Shown: in pieces, positions 1-16,183 of the stretch
How the letters are laid out: each line of letters begins with the position of its first letter
Position numbering within the stretch: position 1 is the stretch's first letter
Made by a program: the position numbers and the translations under genes
The notes under the pieces: generated by a model
Told to the model about the DNA's origin: nothing
The model's database searches: none
Seen by the model: only the letters and a program-made list of their open reading frames with translations
DNA from: Piscicola geometra
Lineage: Eukaryota; Annelida; Clitellata; Hirudinida; Piscicolidae
DNA length: 64,000 nucleotides
Assembly: GCA_943735955.1 (NCBI GenBank)
Contig: OX030960.1
Span: 7,937,432 to 8,001,431 of the forward strand
Direction of reading: 5' to 3'

Positions 1-3000
1 GGACGACCAGCGCCATTGTCAAGAAAGCCCCGAGAAGAGTGTTATTTTATTAAGTGACCTATAAATTTGGGCAGCTGACCTCATTAGGAGGCGGGTCACG
101 TGTGGACTTGCGAGGGAGGGTGTTGTGAGATTAGAGTTACATCGATGCAGTCTGTCTTTCGTCACCACCCTTGCTGTAGTGGTGCTGTGGTGCATGCTGT
201 GAGGGTGGTGGACGCCATGGTGGTAACTATGGTGGTGACAATGGTGCTGACTGTGGTGGTAACTATGGTGGTAACTATGGTGGTAAATATGGTGGTGACT
301 ATGGGGGTAACTATAGTTTCAGTGAAAACATTTTTTAGGTTGGTGATTGAAGTACTTTGGATGTAGTGGTTGATGGATGTAGTGGTTGAGTCTTTTGTAG
401 TTGTAGTAGTATTGGTTGGAGGCTGAGTTAGGAGTTTAAAGGGAGGTAGGGTTGAAGTGGTTTTGCCTTTATTGTAGTGATTGATAGGGGTGATAGTGTC
501 GTGATGGTGTGACCGATATGAATTTAGATTTTTGACAATTATTAAAAAAATTAAAATAACGGATAAAAATGGATGAATTGTTTTAGGAATAAAAAGTTAA
601 TAAGATAAATATCTGAAATTATATCTTCAATAAAATCTGCATTCTATCATTCTAGCTTCGTTCTCTTCTTTAAAAGCTTTCTTGCTTTATCTTGCCTGCC
701 TTTTGCAATCTTCTCATAAAAGCCGTAGCAATATTATAACTCGTTCATTGCTATTCAAGGCACAAGACGTGTTTACTTTTGGATCTGGTTGTTTGTTCAA
801 ACATCCATTCTTATATATTAACTTCTTCTTCTTCTCCGGCTTTTTATACTACGTCTCGTATCAATGTTCGTGGGAAAAAGCTTTTATTTGTGGCCGAATA
901 GAAATTTTTTTAAATTTTTTATTTAATAAATATAATAAATAACTTTAAAAATGGGGGGGGGGAAATGTATTTATTTGTATAAAAAAGAAAGCGAGATATA
1001 AAGACTGAAAGACAAGCAATTTGAGAGTGAAAGTCCATTAGGCTGAGGCGAAGAAATGACGCGATAAAGAGCAAAAAGATCTCCGCAGTGATTCTGGTCA
1101 TGCATGCCTCGGCCTGCAATTCAATTTACTCGCTGCGGAATCCCTGCAAATCTGGCCAATCTTATCTTCATAAATCTCGCCACTGCCCATCGCACCGCCA
1201 TTCCCACTAACACGTTTGCTTTTCTGTGCTACTGCTACTACTACATAGTAGTTGTATGTTTGTATTCGTGGAGGAATATGGCATTTGTTTTTCGGAAATG
1301 TAATAATGAAGAAACTTGGAGTGTAGTTGCGAATCGTTAATGTAATTAAAGTCACTAATTATATTAGAAAGAAGAGTTGCACACGTACTGCATTAATCTG
1401 CTTATTTCTTTCTTAACTTCATCTCTAGAAAACATTTTTGAGTCTCTTTCCTCCCTGCATGGCAAATCTTGCAGTGAGGTTTGACGGCGCCTAAAAGAGT
1501 TTTAATTGATACCTCACCATGAAAATTCAATGTTAAAGCATTTGATGAAGTCTTTTGGAACATTTAAAAAAAGTAAATCTTAAAATAAATTTATTTTAAA
1601 AATGCTATTTAAAAAAATGTTTTTACAAATATTCTATATAATCCTGAATTGCTCTTACAACGTGGATTCGTCCATAATTGATGCTCGTGCATTCTTAATA
1701 GACGTATAAGTTTTATAAGTCAGTCAAATTCCATTCCATCTATAATGCAGGCGCGACTTAAAATCCAGTTATTCCAGGAGTGGAGGGTTCCAGGCACGTT
1801 TTGCATTCTTCTACTTTTCTTCATTCCATTCCAATCATGTTGAACTCTTTTTTTAAATAAAATAACTTTTAAGAGAGTTTATGCGTTTGTAGAAGGTTAA
1901 TTAAACAAATATATCGTTTTAATGAATTTTTGAGTGTTTCAATTTCAGTTATTATTTCTACTTTAAAATGAAATTATTAACATTTTCTTTTTATATTACT
2001 ACAAAAGATCATTTATTCCAGTTCCAGAACACCTCTCTTCCCCTTTCCGGATGCAACGTGGAGATGCTGGATAGGGGATGGAAGCGATAGAATCTTGTAG
2101 AAGTCTTCATAACAGATGTGTCGAGGCGGCTGCGATCGATTTGATTAAAAAATTGAGAATGCGTCGAATGGAATTAAAAGCATGTGGAAAACAATTAAGT
2201 GAATAATAAAGATTAAATAGTTTTTATTATTATTATCAATTCACAAACATCGTGATAAATTATAATTTACTATAAATTAAAATAAAAAAAACTTAAAAAG
2301 CAAAAAAATATTCTAAATTTCCAGCCAAGAAACCCAAATACCAGACAAAGAAAAGACAACAACGACGACAACAAAACGGCCACTGACGAATGAGACGTGA
2401 GAGAAGTGGAAGAGCGAGGTGGAATGAGCGGTAAGTGGGTGGATTGTGGCGCTGAGTGGAGGACAATAGGCTTGATTGCGGCCCACAAGACCTCAATTAT
2501 GCTCCAGTAACGCAACGTCGTCAGCCGATCGTCTTCGCTACTTTCAACGCCTGCGACTCTCTGCAGGACTTACAAGAAGTTTAATATGACTTTTAAATGT
2601 GAAATTATATTTTTTAACCGAAAAAATAGGTTTTGTAAAATTGGGAAAAAGTTTGAAATGAATGAGTCTAAAGTTAGCTTTAGTTATAGCTGATTATTGA
2701 ATTCTATGAGTTTTTCCGGGTTTTATAAGAAAATCGAAACTAATAAATAAATAAGTTTTTAATTAATTAATTTAACTTGTGTTTCTAATGCACTTCATTT
2801 TGAAGTTAAAATTTTTTTTTCGAAAAACTAACTTTTGTAGTATAAAAAACCAGGATATGACCAGAAGCTTAAAATAAATGAGAAATTTTTATTTTAATAA
2901 CAAATAAATGAATTAATTATATGAGTTTTTTCAAGTAATATTACATCTGAGTTCAACTAAATACAGTTTTGAGAATTAGCATACTCGCCTAAGAACAAAC

Positions 3001-3089
3001 CAAGGCAAATGAAAGTTTAAACCAATTCTTTGAGACATTTCATACATCAACCACCAGTTTCACCATCACCTTACCATCACAACAAGCCC
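1..3089. other. AT-rich intergenic DNA with no recognised gene
   Basis: Neither strand shows an open reading frame with recognisable protein similarity or a phase-consistent chain of splice sites. The stretch holds a GT-rich 12-bp minisatellite near 222-312 and otherwise unremarkable AT-rich sequence. It lies downstream of the EDEM2-like gene, so part of it is probably that gene's 3' UTR and flank. An unrelated gene that continues to the left of the window cannot be excluded. Confidence 0.5.
222..312. repeat. 12-bp minisatellite, ATGGTGGTAACT-type
   Basis: About seven imperfect copies of a 12-bp unit (ATGGTGGTAACT and variants) stand in tandem. The methionine/valine-rich open frame across it is a product of the repeat and I do not call it a gene. 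Confidence 0.8.
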
Positions 3090-6000
3090 TCAAGAGTCAC
3101 CAGAAGTGACCGTAACCTCGCCCATGATGGTGAAGATGGAGTGGAAGGGTCGTTGGCGACAAACCACCAAACCACTCCTCCATCCATGCGGCTTTGAGTC
3201 GTTTAAGGAATTTGAAAATGAGTCAAAAGGTTGTCGATGCTGATGGCTTTGAGAAGAGTTCTCGAGAAAGTTTTGCGAGCATTTTGAAGTGAAGTGACAA
3301 GAGGTTGATTGCAAAAGAACCGATTTGAAACTTGGCGCGGGAGTGGAGTCACCACACGGAGAACCAGCACCGTCAGCAGCAGCATCACGCCCTTCAAACC
3401 CCTTCGCGACATCTTCAACCAGCTCAGACGACTGTCCCAGCGGTGTGATTGTGGTAGAAGGCCGGTGAGATGCAAGGAAGTCAAAAGTGTGGTCTGATAC
3501 GAAGGAAGAGAGCGGGATGTCGTGAGTGAACGCTCTGATGTCTTTGAGATGCTGTTGCTTGGTGCTACTGCAGCAGTAGAGGGAGGCCGGGTCGATGAAG
3601 TGCGCTTCAGTGTTGAAGATGTAGCCGCCTTCGGAGAGGGGGGGAACAGAATGGTGGATGGAGGGGAGAGAAAGAAAGGATGAAGGAAGGGATGTGATGG
3701 ATGAACGAGAAGATGATGGAAGGAAGAGAGAGAGAGAAGATGGGAGGAGTAAAAAGAGAGGATAAAGTAGAAGAGAAAGAGAGGGTGGAGGGAGAAGAGC
3801 TTAGATAGTTAGTCATGTAATGGGTGGTCAACAAAAAGCGTTGGACGATCATAAACACATCTTAAAAACGTTTTAAAATAATTTTGAAACTCTCTAACAA
3901 TTTCCTAACCCCTTCAACCCTTTCACTCACCACCACCAACACCACCACCACCACCACCAACACCACCACCACCAACACCACCACCACCAACACCACCACC
4001 ACCAACACCACCACCACCACCACCACCACCATCTTCTCACCTGCATCCAACACACACATGCCTCTCGCAGTGTTCACCATGCTGAAGTCTCCACCGTCGT
4101 TATTCACAAAATTGTCTCTGTCGAACAGCAGGTAGAGGTATCTGGTCGAAAAAAAGCAACAAATGAAAATATATTGAAAAAGTTTATCGAAAAATAATTT
4201 CAATTAATTGAATTCTAATAGATATTTTTTCAATTAATTTAATTATATATTTCAACTAATTTAATAGAGTTAATTAGATAATCGGAAAAAAATTACTTGA
4301 GTGTTTCCGAAAGAAAAAACGACTCCATCCGGTTGTCGAGGCTGTGTTTGCGCACATCCTTCACCTGGCGAAGAAAAAATAACAACCTGAAAGCCCTCCA
4401 TAATCATCCATACCACCATACACCCCTTCCAAAAAGCATACACACATCACACATAACCTTGCATCACATTGCAATAGACAACCGTCACTTTACACCCTTA
4501 CATGCCCACCGCCATGACCACCCTACACCCCGTACCTCACCATATAACCCCCCCCCTCACCCATGAAACCCCCCTCCCCCCCCCCCCCCTCACAACACTC
4601 ACAGTGGCGTATCCGCAGGAGGTTTTGCAGGTTTCCTCGATCGATTCGACGATGTCGATGGCCATCCCAACGAGGAAGGGGTCCTTGGTGGCCCGGTACA
4701 TGTACCATATGCTCTCTATCAACTCTGTCGATGGTCGGTCGCTTAATAATTATAATAATTTTTAAATATAATAAAGACGTTTTTTTTGTGAATAAAAAAA
4801 TATAAAAACTTGATTTAAAATATTTAAACAATTGAAAGTTAATTGAAAGGGAAAGACAGTAAATAATGACATTGAAATGTGAAATATCATCCAACTATCA
4901 TTGATTACTCTATTATAACCAGTTAATCTGATCACAAACAAGAATAATTGTAATACATTAATTACTCTACAATAACCAGTTAATCTAACTATAAATTATA
5001 ATTATAATTACAAACTATAATCCTTTTAATGCAATTATTACTATATAATAACCATTTTATCTAACTAGAAACTATATTAATTTCAATGAATTGATTTTTA
5101 CACACTGACCAGTTAACCTAATTATAAATTACAATTATAATGATTTAAATGGATTGATCCTTTCTCGCACACTGACCAGGCCTCAAAGGATACTCCTCTC
5201 TCGACGTGTGTGCACTGCTCTTGACGATGTTGTAAAACTCTGGCGTGAAGCCGTACTGTCGCCACACCTTTATGTGTGTGTGTGCGTGTGTGTTTGTTTG
5301 TGTGTGTGTTTGTGTGTGTGTTTGTTTGTGTGCGTGTGTGTTTGTCTGTGTTTGTGTGTGTGTATGTTTTTGTTTGTGTGTAAATTTATATAACAAAAGC
5401 CGAATCACTTATTTAATTTTCCATATGCTTAAGTTTCAATAAAACCCAATAAGGGCGTGAATACAAAAATATTCTCACGGCAAGAGAAAGTTATAGTGGA
5501 TTGCAACACAATACAATCCAATAAAATACAATGAAGAGCCTCATTAACGTGGCGTAAACCCGCACGAGCTTCAAGACCACTCGGTTATGGAGAAGCACCT
5601 GGTGGTAGTTTAGAAGGCTTCGCATACCCTCCTCCACGTCACCAACCATGCTCTGTCGTGGTGGTGATGGTTATGATGATGATGATGATGATAATATTGA
5701 TGATGTAATGATGATTTAGCAGTCACACTTTCACTGGAATTTTGATCAAAAGCATTAAAAATAACAATTAAATACAACACTGATGCCAAGCGACAGTTTT
5801 TCTGAAAAAACATTATACGTCAAATTAAATTATTCAAAAACACACACACCTCATTTTACAATGCAAAGCATCTTTGTAAAAACATAAAAACAAAAAAAAA
5901 CCTAAAAAAATAACATACACAATCAAAACAAACACATAAACATACAAACCCCGCCCCTCCCCCCCGCCCATAAACCAGCAAGCCAGGCCAATAGGCTTCG

Positions 6001-8697
6001 AGGGACTGGAAGAGGGGCTGGGTGACTGAGCCCTTGTCCATGTTGACCCACAAGAACCAGTCGTCCTTCTTCATGTGCTTGTCTATGGATGCCCTGTACT
6101 CTGGTGGGAGGGGTGGGATGGGATGGAGGAAAGGCATGGATGGGTGGATGGAAGAAAAAAATATTTTGAAAGGCGCGTTTAATGGATTGAAAGATTAAAA
6201 GACGACACTAAAAAACTTTAGTTAGAGAATACTGGAAAAAAAGAAATTTAGAAAAAATAAATAAACTGAAAAATAGTTTTTAAAATATACTACTAAAGCC
6301 CTAAAACTCCCGTTCATTAAATCCCCCTCCCACCCCATTGAAACACCCCACACCCCCCCCCCCCATTAACGCTTAAACTGGTGGAGGAGGTGGGGGTAGT
6401 CGAAGAGTATTCCCCCCTTAACGAGGTATTCAAAGTAGGAGTCGATGGCTGCCCCTATGCTCGCGTCCAGGGCCACCCACTTACCCGTCAGGACGTCGAT
6501 GTGGTTGCCTACCTGTGGTGTGGTGAGGGCGTGGTGGTTGGAGGGTGTTCTGTAATGTGGTGGTTTGTGGTGGAATGGTGGTTTTTTAGGTCGCATGGTG
6601 GATTGGTATTATTGTAAAGTTAGAGGGTCGTTTTGTGGTGTGGAAAAGTGGCATTGTGATTTCATGGACTGTTGTGTTTTTTGTAAATTGCTGTGTTAAA
6701 AATAAATTGAAAAAAAGTTATTTGAAAAGTAATCAAAATGCTGAAGATGCAGACACCAGTCCAATGCTGGATCGATGATTCCACAGGGCATCAAGGGCTT
6801 TCAAGGCTTTCTGAAGGAAGATCTCGGAGCCTGTGAGGTGCGAGAGTGCTCCAAACTCTAGCAAGAAGGTTCCTGTGGAATGAGCAACATGATTTTTGAA
6901 TTAGTTTTGAATGATCTTTTGAGGATCTTGATTAACTAATTAATTTAATTGGTATTTAAAAGTTTCAAATATAGTAATTTATTTGTTAAACAGATTAATT
7001 TTTTAGTTAATTAAAAATCGTTTTGAAAATTAATGAAGTTAATTTTAAAATTAAAATCATGATCCCCCAAAGAACCCACTTGCACAAATACATACATAAA
7101 TATTCCCACACCCTTCTTCTCCTCCCCCCCCCCCCCTCTTCCAAAACCCACTTACCCACCCATTCTCTCCTCCTCCAAACCCACCCACCCACCAATGCAA
7201 GCAGTGCACGTCACAGGGGTTTCTCCCTTGGGCACTCCATACAGCAGGTTCACCGTTCCATACGGCATGCCAGTGGGAGTGTCAAAAGCTGCGTGGTGTG
7301 GGTGGCAGAGGGTGGAAGTGAATGAGAAATAAATAAAATAATGATAATAATAATATAAATATATATATATTAATGAAATGATATAATAGTGATAGTAAAA
7401 ATAATAATATGAATAATCAAGTCTTTTCATGTGTGAAAACTTGTTAAACTAAAAGATGTTTATAACAATAACCGTTTACCAAAAGCACTCACCAGGTAGA
7501 AGTTTGAGAGCGACCTTCTCTGCAAGTCTGAGCAAGGGTCCAGAGCACGGCCATCCATCCTCTACCTGCATACCAGCCCTCTTCGCCAGCAAGTGCGCTG
7601 ATAACAAGCCCCCGACCACTGCGGGGGTAGTGGTTGAGAAATGGAGTGAATGAGAATTTGTAGTTTGGTAGGTGGGATGGTGGTTTTGTGGTGTGGTGGA
7701 GTGGTAAAGTGGTTTTTTGTGCAGTGGGATTGGATCATTGTTTTTGTGATGTGGAAGGATGTTAAAATTGAAAATGGTTCATGTGAAGTTCTTTAGTTGC
7801 AGCACCTAATGTTTTTAATTTTTATTACCTATTCACCATATCCTTTGTCTTGTAGTAATTTTTTTCCAAACCATTATCATTAGCATCAGTATCCTATAAT
7901 TATCTACTATTATCTAGTATCTTATGCAACATGTAACATAGCCTGCGTCTGTCAAACCGTGATCAATAAAGACTATAAAAAAAAACCTCTGATGTTAGTT
8001 TCAAAGACAGAGACGTTAAGGTCTTTGTCAAAGTCGAGGGTTTGCAGGAGCAAGTTGGCCACCCTCTGGAACTCTGAGTGATTGCCCAGCACCACCAGCG
8101 TGTCCAGAGAGTCGATCAGAGTGAGGGAGTAGCTGTTGAGGTCATTTTCAACTTTATAAGCCAACACAAATTTATATACTTTATTAATTTTTTTCTAATC
8201 TGAAACACATCCAACCATTGAAAATTTAAAGTCCCATTTCCTTAAAAAGCTCATATGAAAATAATTTTCGTGTATTGAAAACATATTCATGCAAATAATT
8301 AATTAAATTGTTTGTTTGAGATGTAAATTCTTTATTTAAAATCAATTAAAAGCCTCCCAACCTGCCCCAGGTGTCCATCCCTTCACATGTGAGAGGCTTC
8401 AGCTCGTCCAGAGGGTATGCATGCTTGAGGTAGCCTGAGTAAGCATGCTCAAACATGCCCTTGACTTTGGATCTATGAAGGGTGTAAGTGCTTTAATCAT
8501 TTAGATTTTACATTTTAGAAACTGAGGCTGTTATAGTGAACTCTAATCTAGAAAAATGTAAAAATGATGAGAAAAACATACTTATAGTAATTGAATGTTT
8601 CATCGTCATAAGTAACTGCTTCTGTTACTTTTTCATTGAATAAAATAAGTAAAATAATAGTTGAAAAGCAAAACGATGCTTTTGGGAATTTAAACAT
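3090..8697 (-). CDS. EDEM2: EDEM2-like ER degradation-enhancing alpha-mannosidase (GH47), 14 exons
   Basis: Family role (known): EDEM2 starts mannose trimming of misfolded N-glycoproteins in the ER lumen, marking them for ER-associated degradation. Exons in coding order: 8582-8697, 8362-8472, 8132-7987, 7618-7493, 7288-7193, 6872-6757, 6512-6371, 6100-5976, 5652-5599, 5267-5177, 4724-4603, 4364-4297, 4141-4041, 3628-3090. All junctions are GT-AG with matching phases and the frame closes at 650 aa (human EDEM2 is about 578). The start ATG opens a hydrophobic signal peptide. GH47 landmarks in order: [93 protein letters not shown]. Cys68 (PLTC) and Cys411 (CGYAT) fit the two cysteines reported to pair in human EDEM2. 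The closest match is EDEM2, not EDEM1 or EDEM3. The last exon adds a Ser-rich tail of about 160 residues that I do not recognise. Confidence 0.94.
3928..4032. repeat. ACC/AAC tandem repeat beside an EDEM2 5' splice site
   Basis: Tandem ACC triplets interspersed with AAC, about 105 bp. It starts roughly 8 bp into the EDEM2 intron that follows exon 4141-4041. Repeats that come this close to a splice site recur through the window. Confidence 0.85.
5272..5382. repeat. Imperfect (GT)n/(CA)n microsatellite at an EDEM2 3' splice site
   Basis: GT dinucleotides with TTTG interruptions. Read on the minus strand it is a CA-rich tract that ends only a few bases before the acceptor AG of EDEM2 exon 5267-5177. 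Confidence 0.9.
5500..5594 (-). repeat. SINE-like dispersed repeat, copy A, inside an EDEM2 intron
   Basis: A block around GGCGTAAACCCG plus ACGAGCTTCAAG followed by an AATACAATACAA-like tail is shared with copies at about 10829-11030 and 45300-45375. On the minus strand the core resembles a tRNA box B. This copy begins within a few bases of the 5' splice site of EDEM2 exon 5652-5599. The exact ends were not defined. Confidence 0.65.
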
Positions 8698-9164
8698 AGT
8701 ATTAATAGAGATTAAAAGCTAACGTAGACTAAAACACTTGTTAATAATTATTTATTTATATAAAAAATTTCAAAACTAGTATGTTTGATTAGAATCTCAA
8801 AATGTGTTTTAGATGTTCTATCAAATTTTAAAACAAATTTACATAATTTTTTATAGCAACAGATGGAGTCAGAAGGCCGGATGATGGAGATAGAAAGCGA
8901 AAGTATTTCATATTGAAAAAATAGTTAAATTATAAATGAAGCCCATGTTGTGTTCATTTGTGAAATTTAATTCATGGGTACAGAACTATGGATCTATACT
9001 AGGAATGGTAAATTGTACGCGAGAAATTTTTTGAATCCACTTATTCGAACTTTCAATTTTTCTGAAATATTTCATTCACCCATACTCGATGAGCATGCAT
9101 AAAAACCCCTTGTAATTCATTGTGGGCTCCAATTCATCATCATCATCTTCATCATCATCATCAT

Positions 9165-9232
9165 CATCGAGTGGGCGAAGATAAGAGGACAGAAGGCTTC
9201 TTTTCCGCAGAACGACGAATTGGCTCCAATTA
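9165..9232 (+). repeat. Short dispersed repeat shared with about 45795-45855
   Basis: Both places follow the pattern TCATCATCGA, GGGC, AGAAGGC, TCTTTT-CCG, ACGACGAA, GACTCCA or GGCTCCA in the same order and orientation. The family is unknown; it could be a fragment of a SINE or another transposon. Both copies follow an ATC-rich tract. Confidence 0.5.
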
Positions 9233-9569
9233 CTTCCTCTAAATTATTTTTAAAATATTAAATAAAACTAAATTAAGAATTTAAATGACAATTAAAAATA
9301 CAAATTAATACAAAATTAAATATTAAATTTTAAACTTTATAATTCCATAGCATTATTTTTTCAAAAAATAAAATATTTTCATTTTATCTTCCGAAAATTA
9401 CTTTAATAAGGTTCTACAAACCGAGCCTAACCTATTTTCTATAAGCTTCTCTTAGTTGTGACAGTTTTTTTAAATTTGACAAAATATAAACATATTTTAC
9501 TTAAATTTAGAATATAAATTATACAGCTGAGTTAATAACACTAGGGAAAAAAGACTTCGGAATCAATTA

Positions 9570-9973
9570 CCGTAAAACCCCAACATATTCGCACCCTTTA
9601 AAATTATTGTTTTTTCAAATATCCGAAAATAGAAATATTTTTTTCAACTAAATACTGAAATTTCAAATAGGATAAGTATTGAAGTTTTTTGCTCATTTGT
9701 CTTTCTATTTTTAACATAAAACAATTTAAATAGTTTTTAAATAGTATAATTTTAAACAAAAGTCGTTTTTAAACACAAAACCTCTAAAGAAGCCGTGCCG
9801 GAGAAGTGGAAGACCACGTCTACGCTACAAAAAGACCGGTTGAACGCCATAATTACCACAATGGATATTACAGTTTTTAAAATTTATCTTCGGACTAAGG
9901 GCGAAAAAAAATTATTCTGAAAAATAGGAAAGTGTGAACATTATGTGTGTCTAAACAATCTGGTATTTTGCGG
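9570..9973. mobile_element. MITE-like element with imperfect terminal inverted repeats, copy 1
   Basis: The left end CCGTAAAACCCCAACATATTC and the reverse complement of the right end (CCGCAAAATACCAGATTGTT) match as an imperfect inverted repeat. Related copies sit near 11119-11433 and 55283-55613, also sharing internal GAAGTTTTTTGCTCATT with copy 3. No coding capacity, so presumably non-autonomous. A clear target-site duplication was not found. Confidence 0.65.
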
Positions 9974-10388
9974 ATATCTAACATTAATATTATATTATGT
10001 ATTATTGATTCTGAAGTATTAACCTCTTTTTCCAACATTAGCGCATTAGTCTGTGTCAAAGAGAAAATTAATGTTTCAACTATTTTTTAAAGCCTTTTTT
10101 GATAGTATGTAGAAATAGGATAATAAAAAGTTTTTAAATAATGTCTTTTCTTTAAAAATTAGCAAATAAGATAAATTAACAAACAAACAAATAAAAAGAA
10201 AGAAACTTCGATGAATTTATAGTTGAAAGAAAAATTGTTTTTATCTCTATTTTCATTAAACTATTATTCAATTATAAATAAATATCTTTAACAATATATA
10301 AAAGAAATATTTACTTCAATATTCAATACACAAATGAAAGCATTTTCCATGCGATTCTACAACCAATCCCATTCACTCTAACTCAACT

Positions 10389-10396
10389 TATAAAAG
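10389..10396 (+). promoter_or_regulatory. TATA box of the FLRFamide gene
   Basis: TATAAAAG lies 171 bp upstream of the start codon, leaving room for transcription to begin near 10420 and a 5' UTR of roughly 150 bp. Inferred from the motif and spacing only. Confidence 0.6.
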
Positions 10397-10566
10397 AGGC
10401 GACAAGAAGTTGAGTTTTGAGTTTTGTCTATGCTTCATTAAAGCTTAAACTAAACTCTAAAAGCATTGAAAATAAATTCTAAAAGCCTTTAAAATAAAAT
10501 TCAAAAGCATTTAAACTAATTAATCTTTTAGCTTTTAATTTAATATTGTAAATACTCGGCAAAAAG

Positions 10567-15078
<4,512 letters not shown>

Positions 15079-16183
15079 TCGTGCAATATAGAACGCCATC
15101 TACCGAATAATTACAATGATTTAGGGATTTAGTTGGTAATTGATGGTGAATCAATGAATAAATTAAAACAAATTTATATAGCGATTTTTAATGAATTCAA
15201 GACTTCGATCAGTGTTGAATTAATGGAATTGAGACGTTGATTGACTAAAAAAAGTGAATGGTGTTTTTTTATGCGTTTAAAAAAATTGTATAAATAAAAA
15301 TTTATCAGGCTACAAGAATTTTAAAAAAAGAAAAATTGTTTTCAAGAAGATAAAAATTATTTAGAAAGAAGTTGGAGTTGAAGGAGAAGGAAAAGGCGAT
15401 AAAAGTGTTGATAAACGAATGAGTGAATTGCTAAATGAATGAATGGATGAATGGATGGATAGATGAATGGATGGATAGATGAATGGATGGATAGATGAAT
15501 GGATGGATAGATGAATGAATGGATAGATGAATGGATGGATAGATGAATGGATGGAAAGATGAATGGATGGATAGATGAATGGATGGATAAATAAATGAAC
15601 GAATAGATGGACGGAAGAATGGTAGAAGCGGTGGAAAATGAATGTCATTATGAGTCATCATCCTTTGTTAGGCGAGTCTTTGTTTCACGCTCCATCACAC
15701 CGTCATCTGTCGCCATAGTAACCATCCTACTGACGAACAATCGACAATGCACCAACCGTAACTTTGTGAAAGTTGAGAAGCGTTTGCAGTGTAATTGCTC
15801 GTTACTGGGCATTTTGAGATGAATTAGAGTGATTCTATTAGAATGGTTGAGTGTTGAAATGACATTTTGAAAAGATGAATATTCGTTTTTGAAACAATGT
15901 TTGTGTGTTCAAGATCCATCAAGAATCTCCCCCAATAAGTTTATTAACGAAAGATAAGCATCAAACTTCCTCCGAACCAGAAATATTGTTTCCTGCAAAA
16001 TCTGTGTCTCGAATAAATGTATTAATTAGCCGGGGGCTATGATGCATGGTCTCATGCAATATTCACTTGGAGTCTGAAAAGCATGGTTAAAAGAGTTTAC
16101 GCATAAAAGTTACGTCTGATTACACGACGAAATAATTTCTTTGCTTCAATAGTGATTTTTTCTTGGAATTCAAAGTTAGAAGA
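15079..16183. other. Intergenic region between the FLRFamide and CUB/LDLa genes
   Basis: No exon recognised. A GGATAGATGAATGGAT minisatellite spans about 15421-15600. The rest should hold the 3' end of the neuropeptide transcript and the promoter of the CUB/LDLa gene, neither of which I could pin down. Confidence 0.5.
15421..15600. repeat. GATGAATGGATGGATA 16-bp minisatellite
   Basis: Around ten imperfect tandem copies of a 16-bp unit made from GGAT/GAAT/AGAT tetramers. Open frames rich in Ser-Ile-His on the minus strand follow from the repeat. Confidence 0.85.

Larger units (their letters stand above)
8698..10388. other. Intergenic region between EDEM2 and the FLRFamide gene
   Basis: No coding exon was recognised. 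It should contain the EDEM2 promoter (leftward) and upstream regulatory DNA of the neuropeptide gene (rightward). It also carries a short dispersed repeat near 9165-9232 and a decayed inverted-repeat element at about 9570-9973. The rest is AT-rich and featureless to my eye. Confidence 0.5.

Noticed and set aside
682..1355. Several 60-90 codon frames in the left flank
   Set aside because: No domain similarity, no phase-consistent partners and amino acid composition typical of translated AT-rich intergenic DNA.
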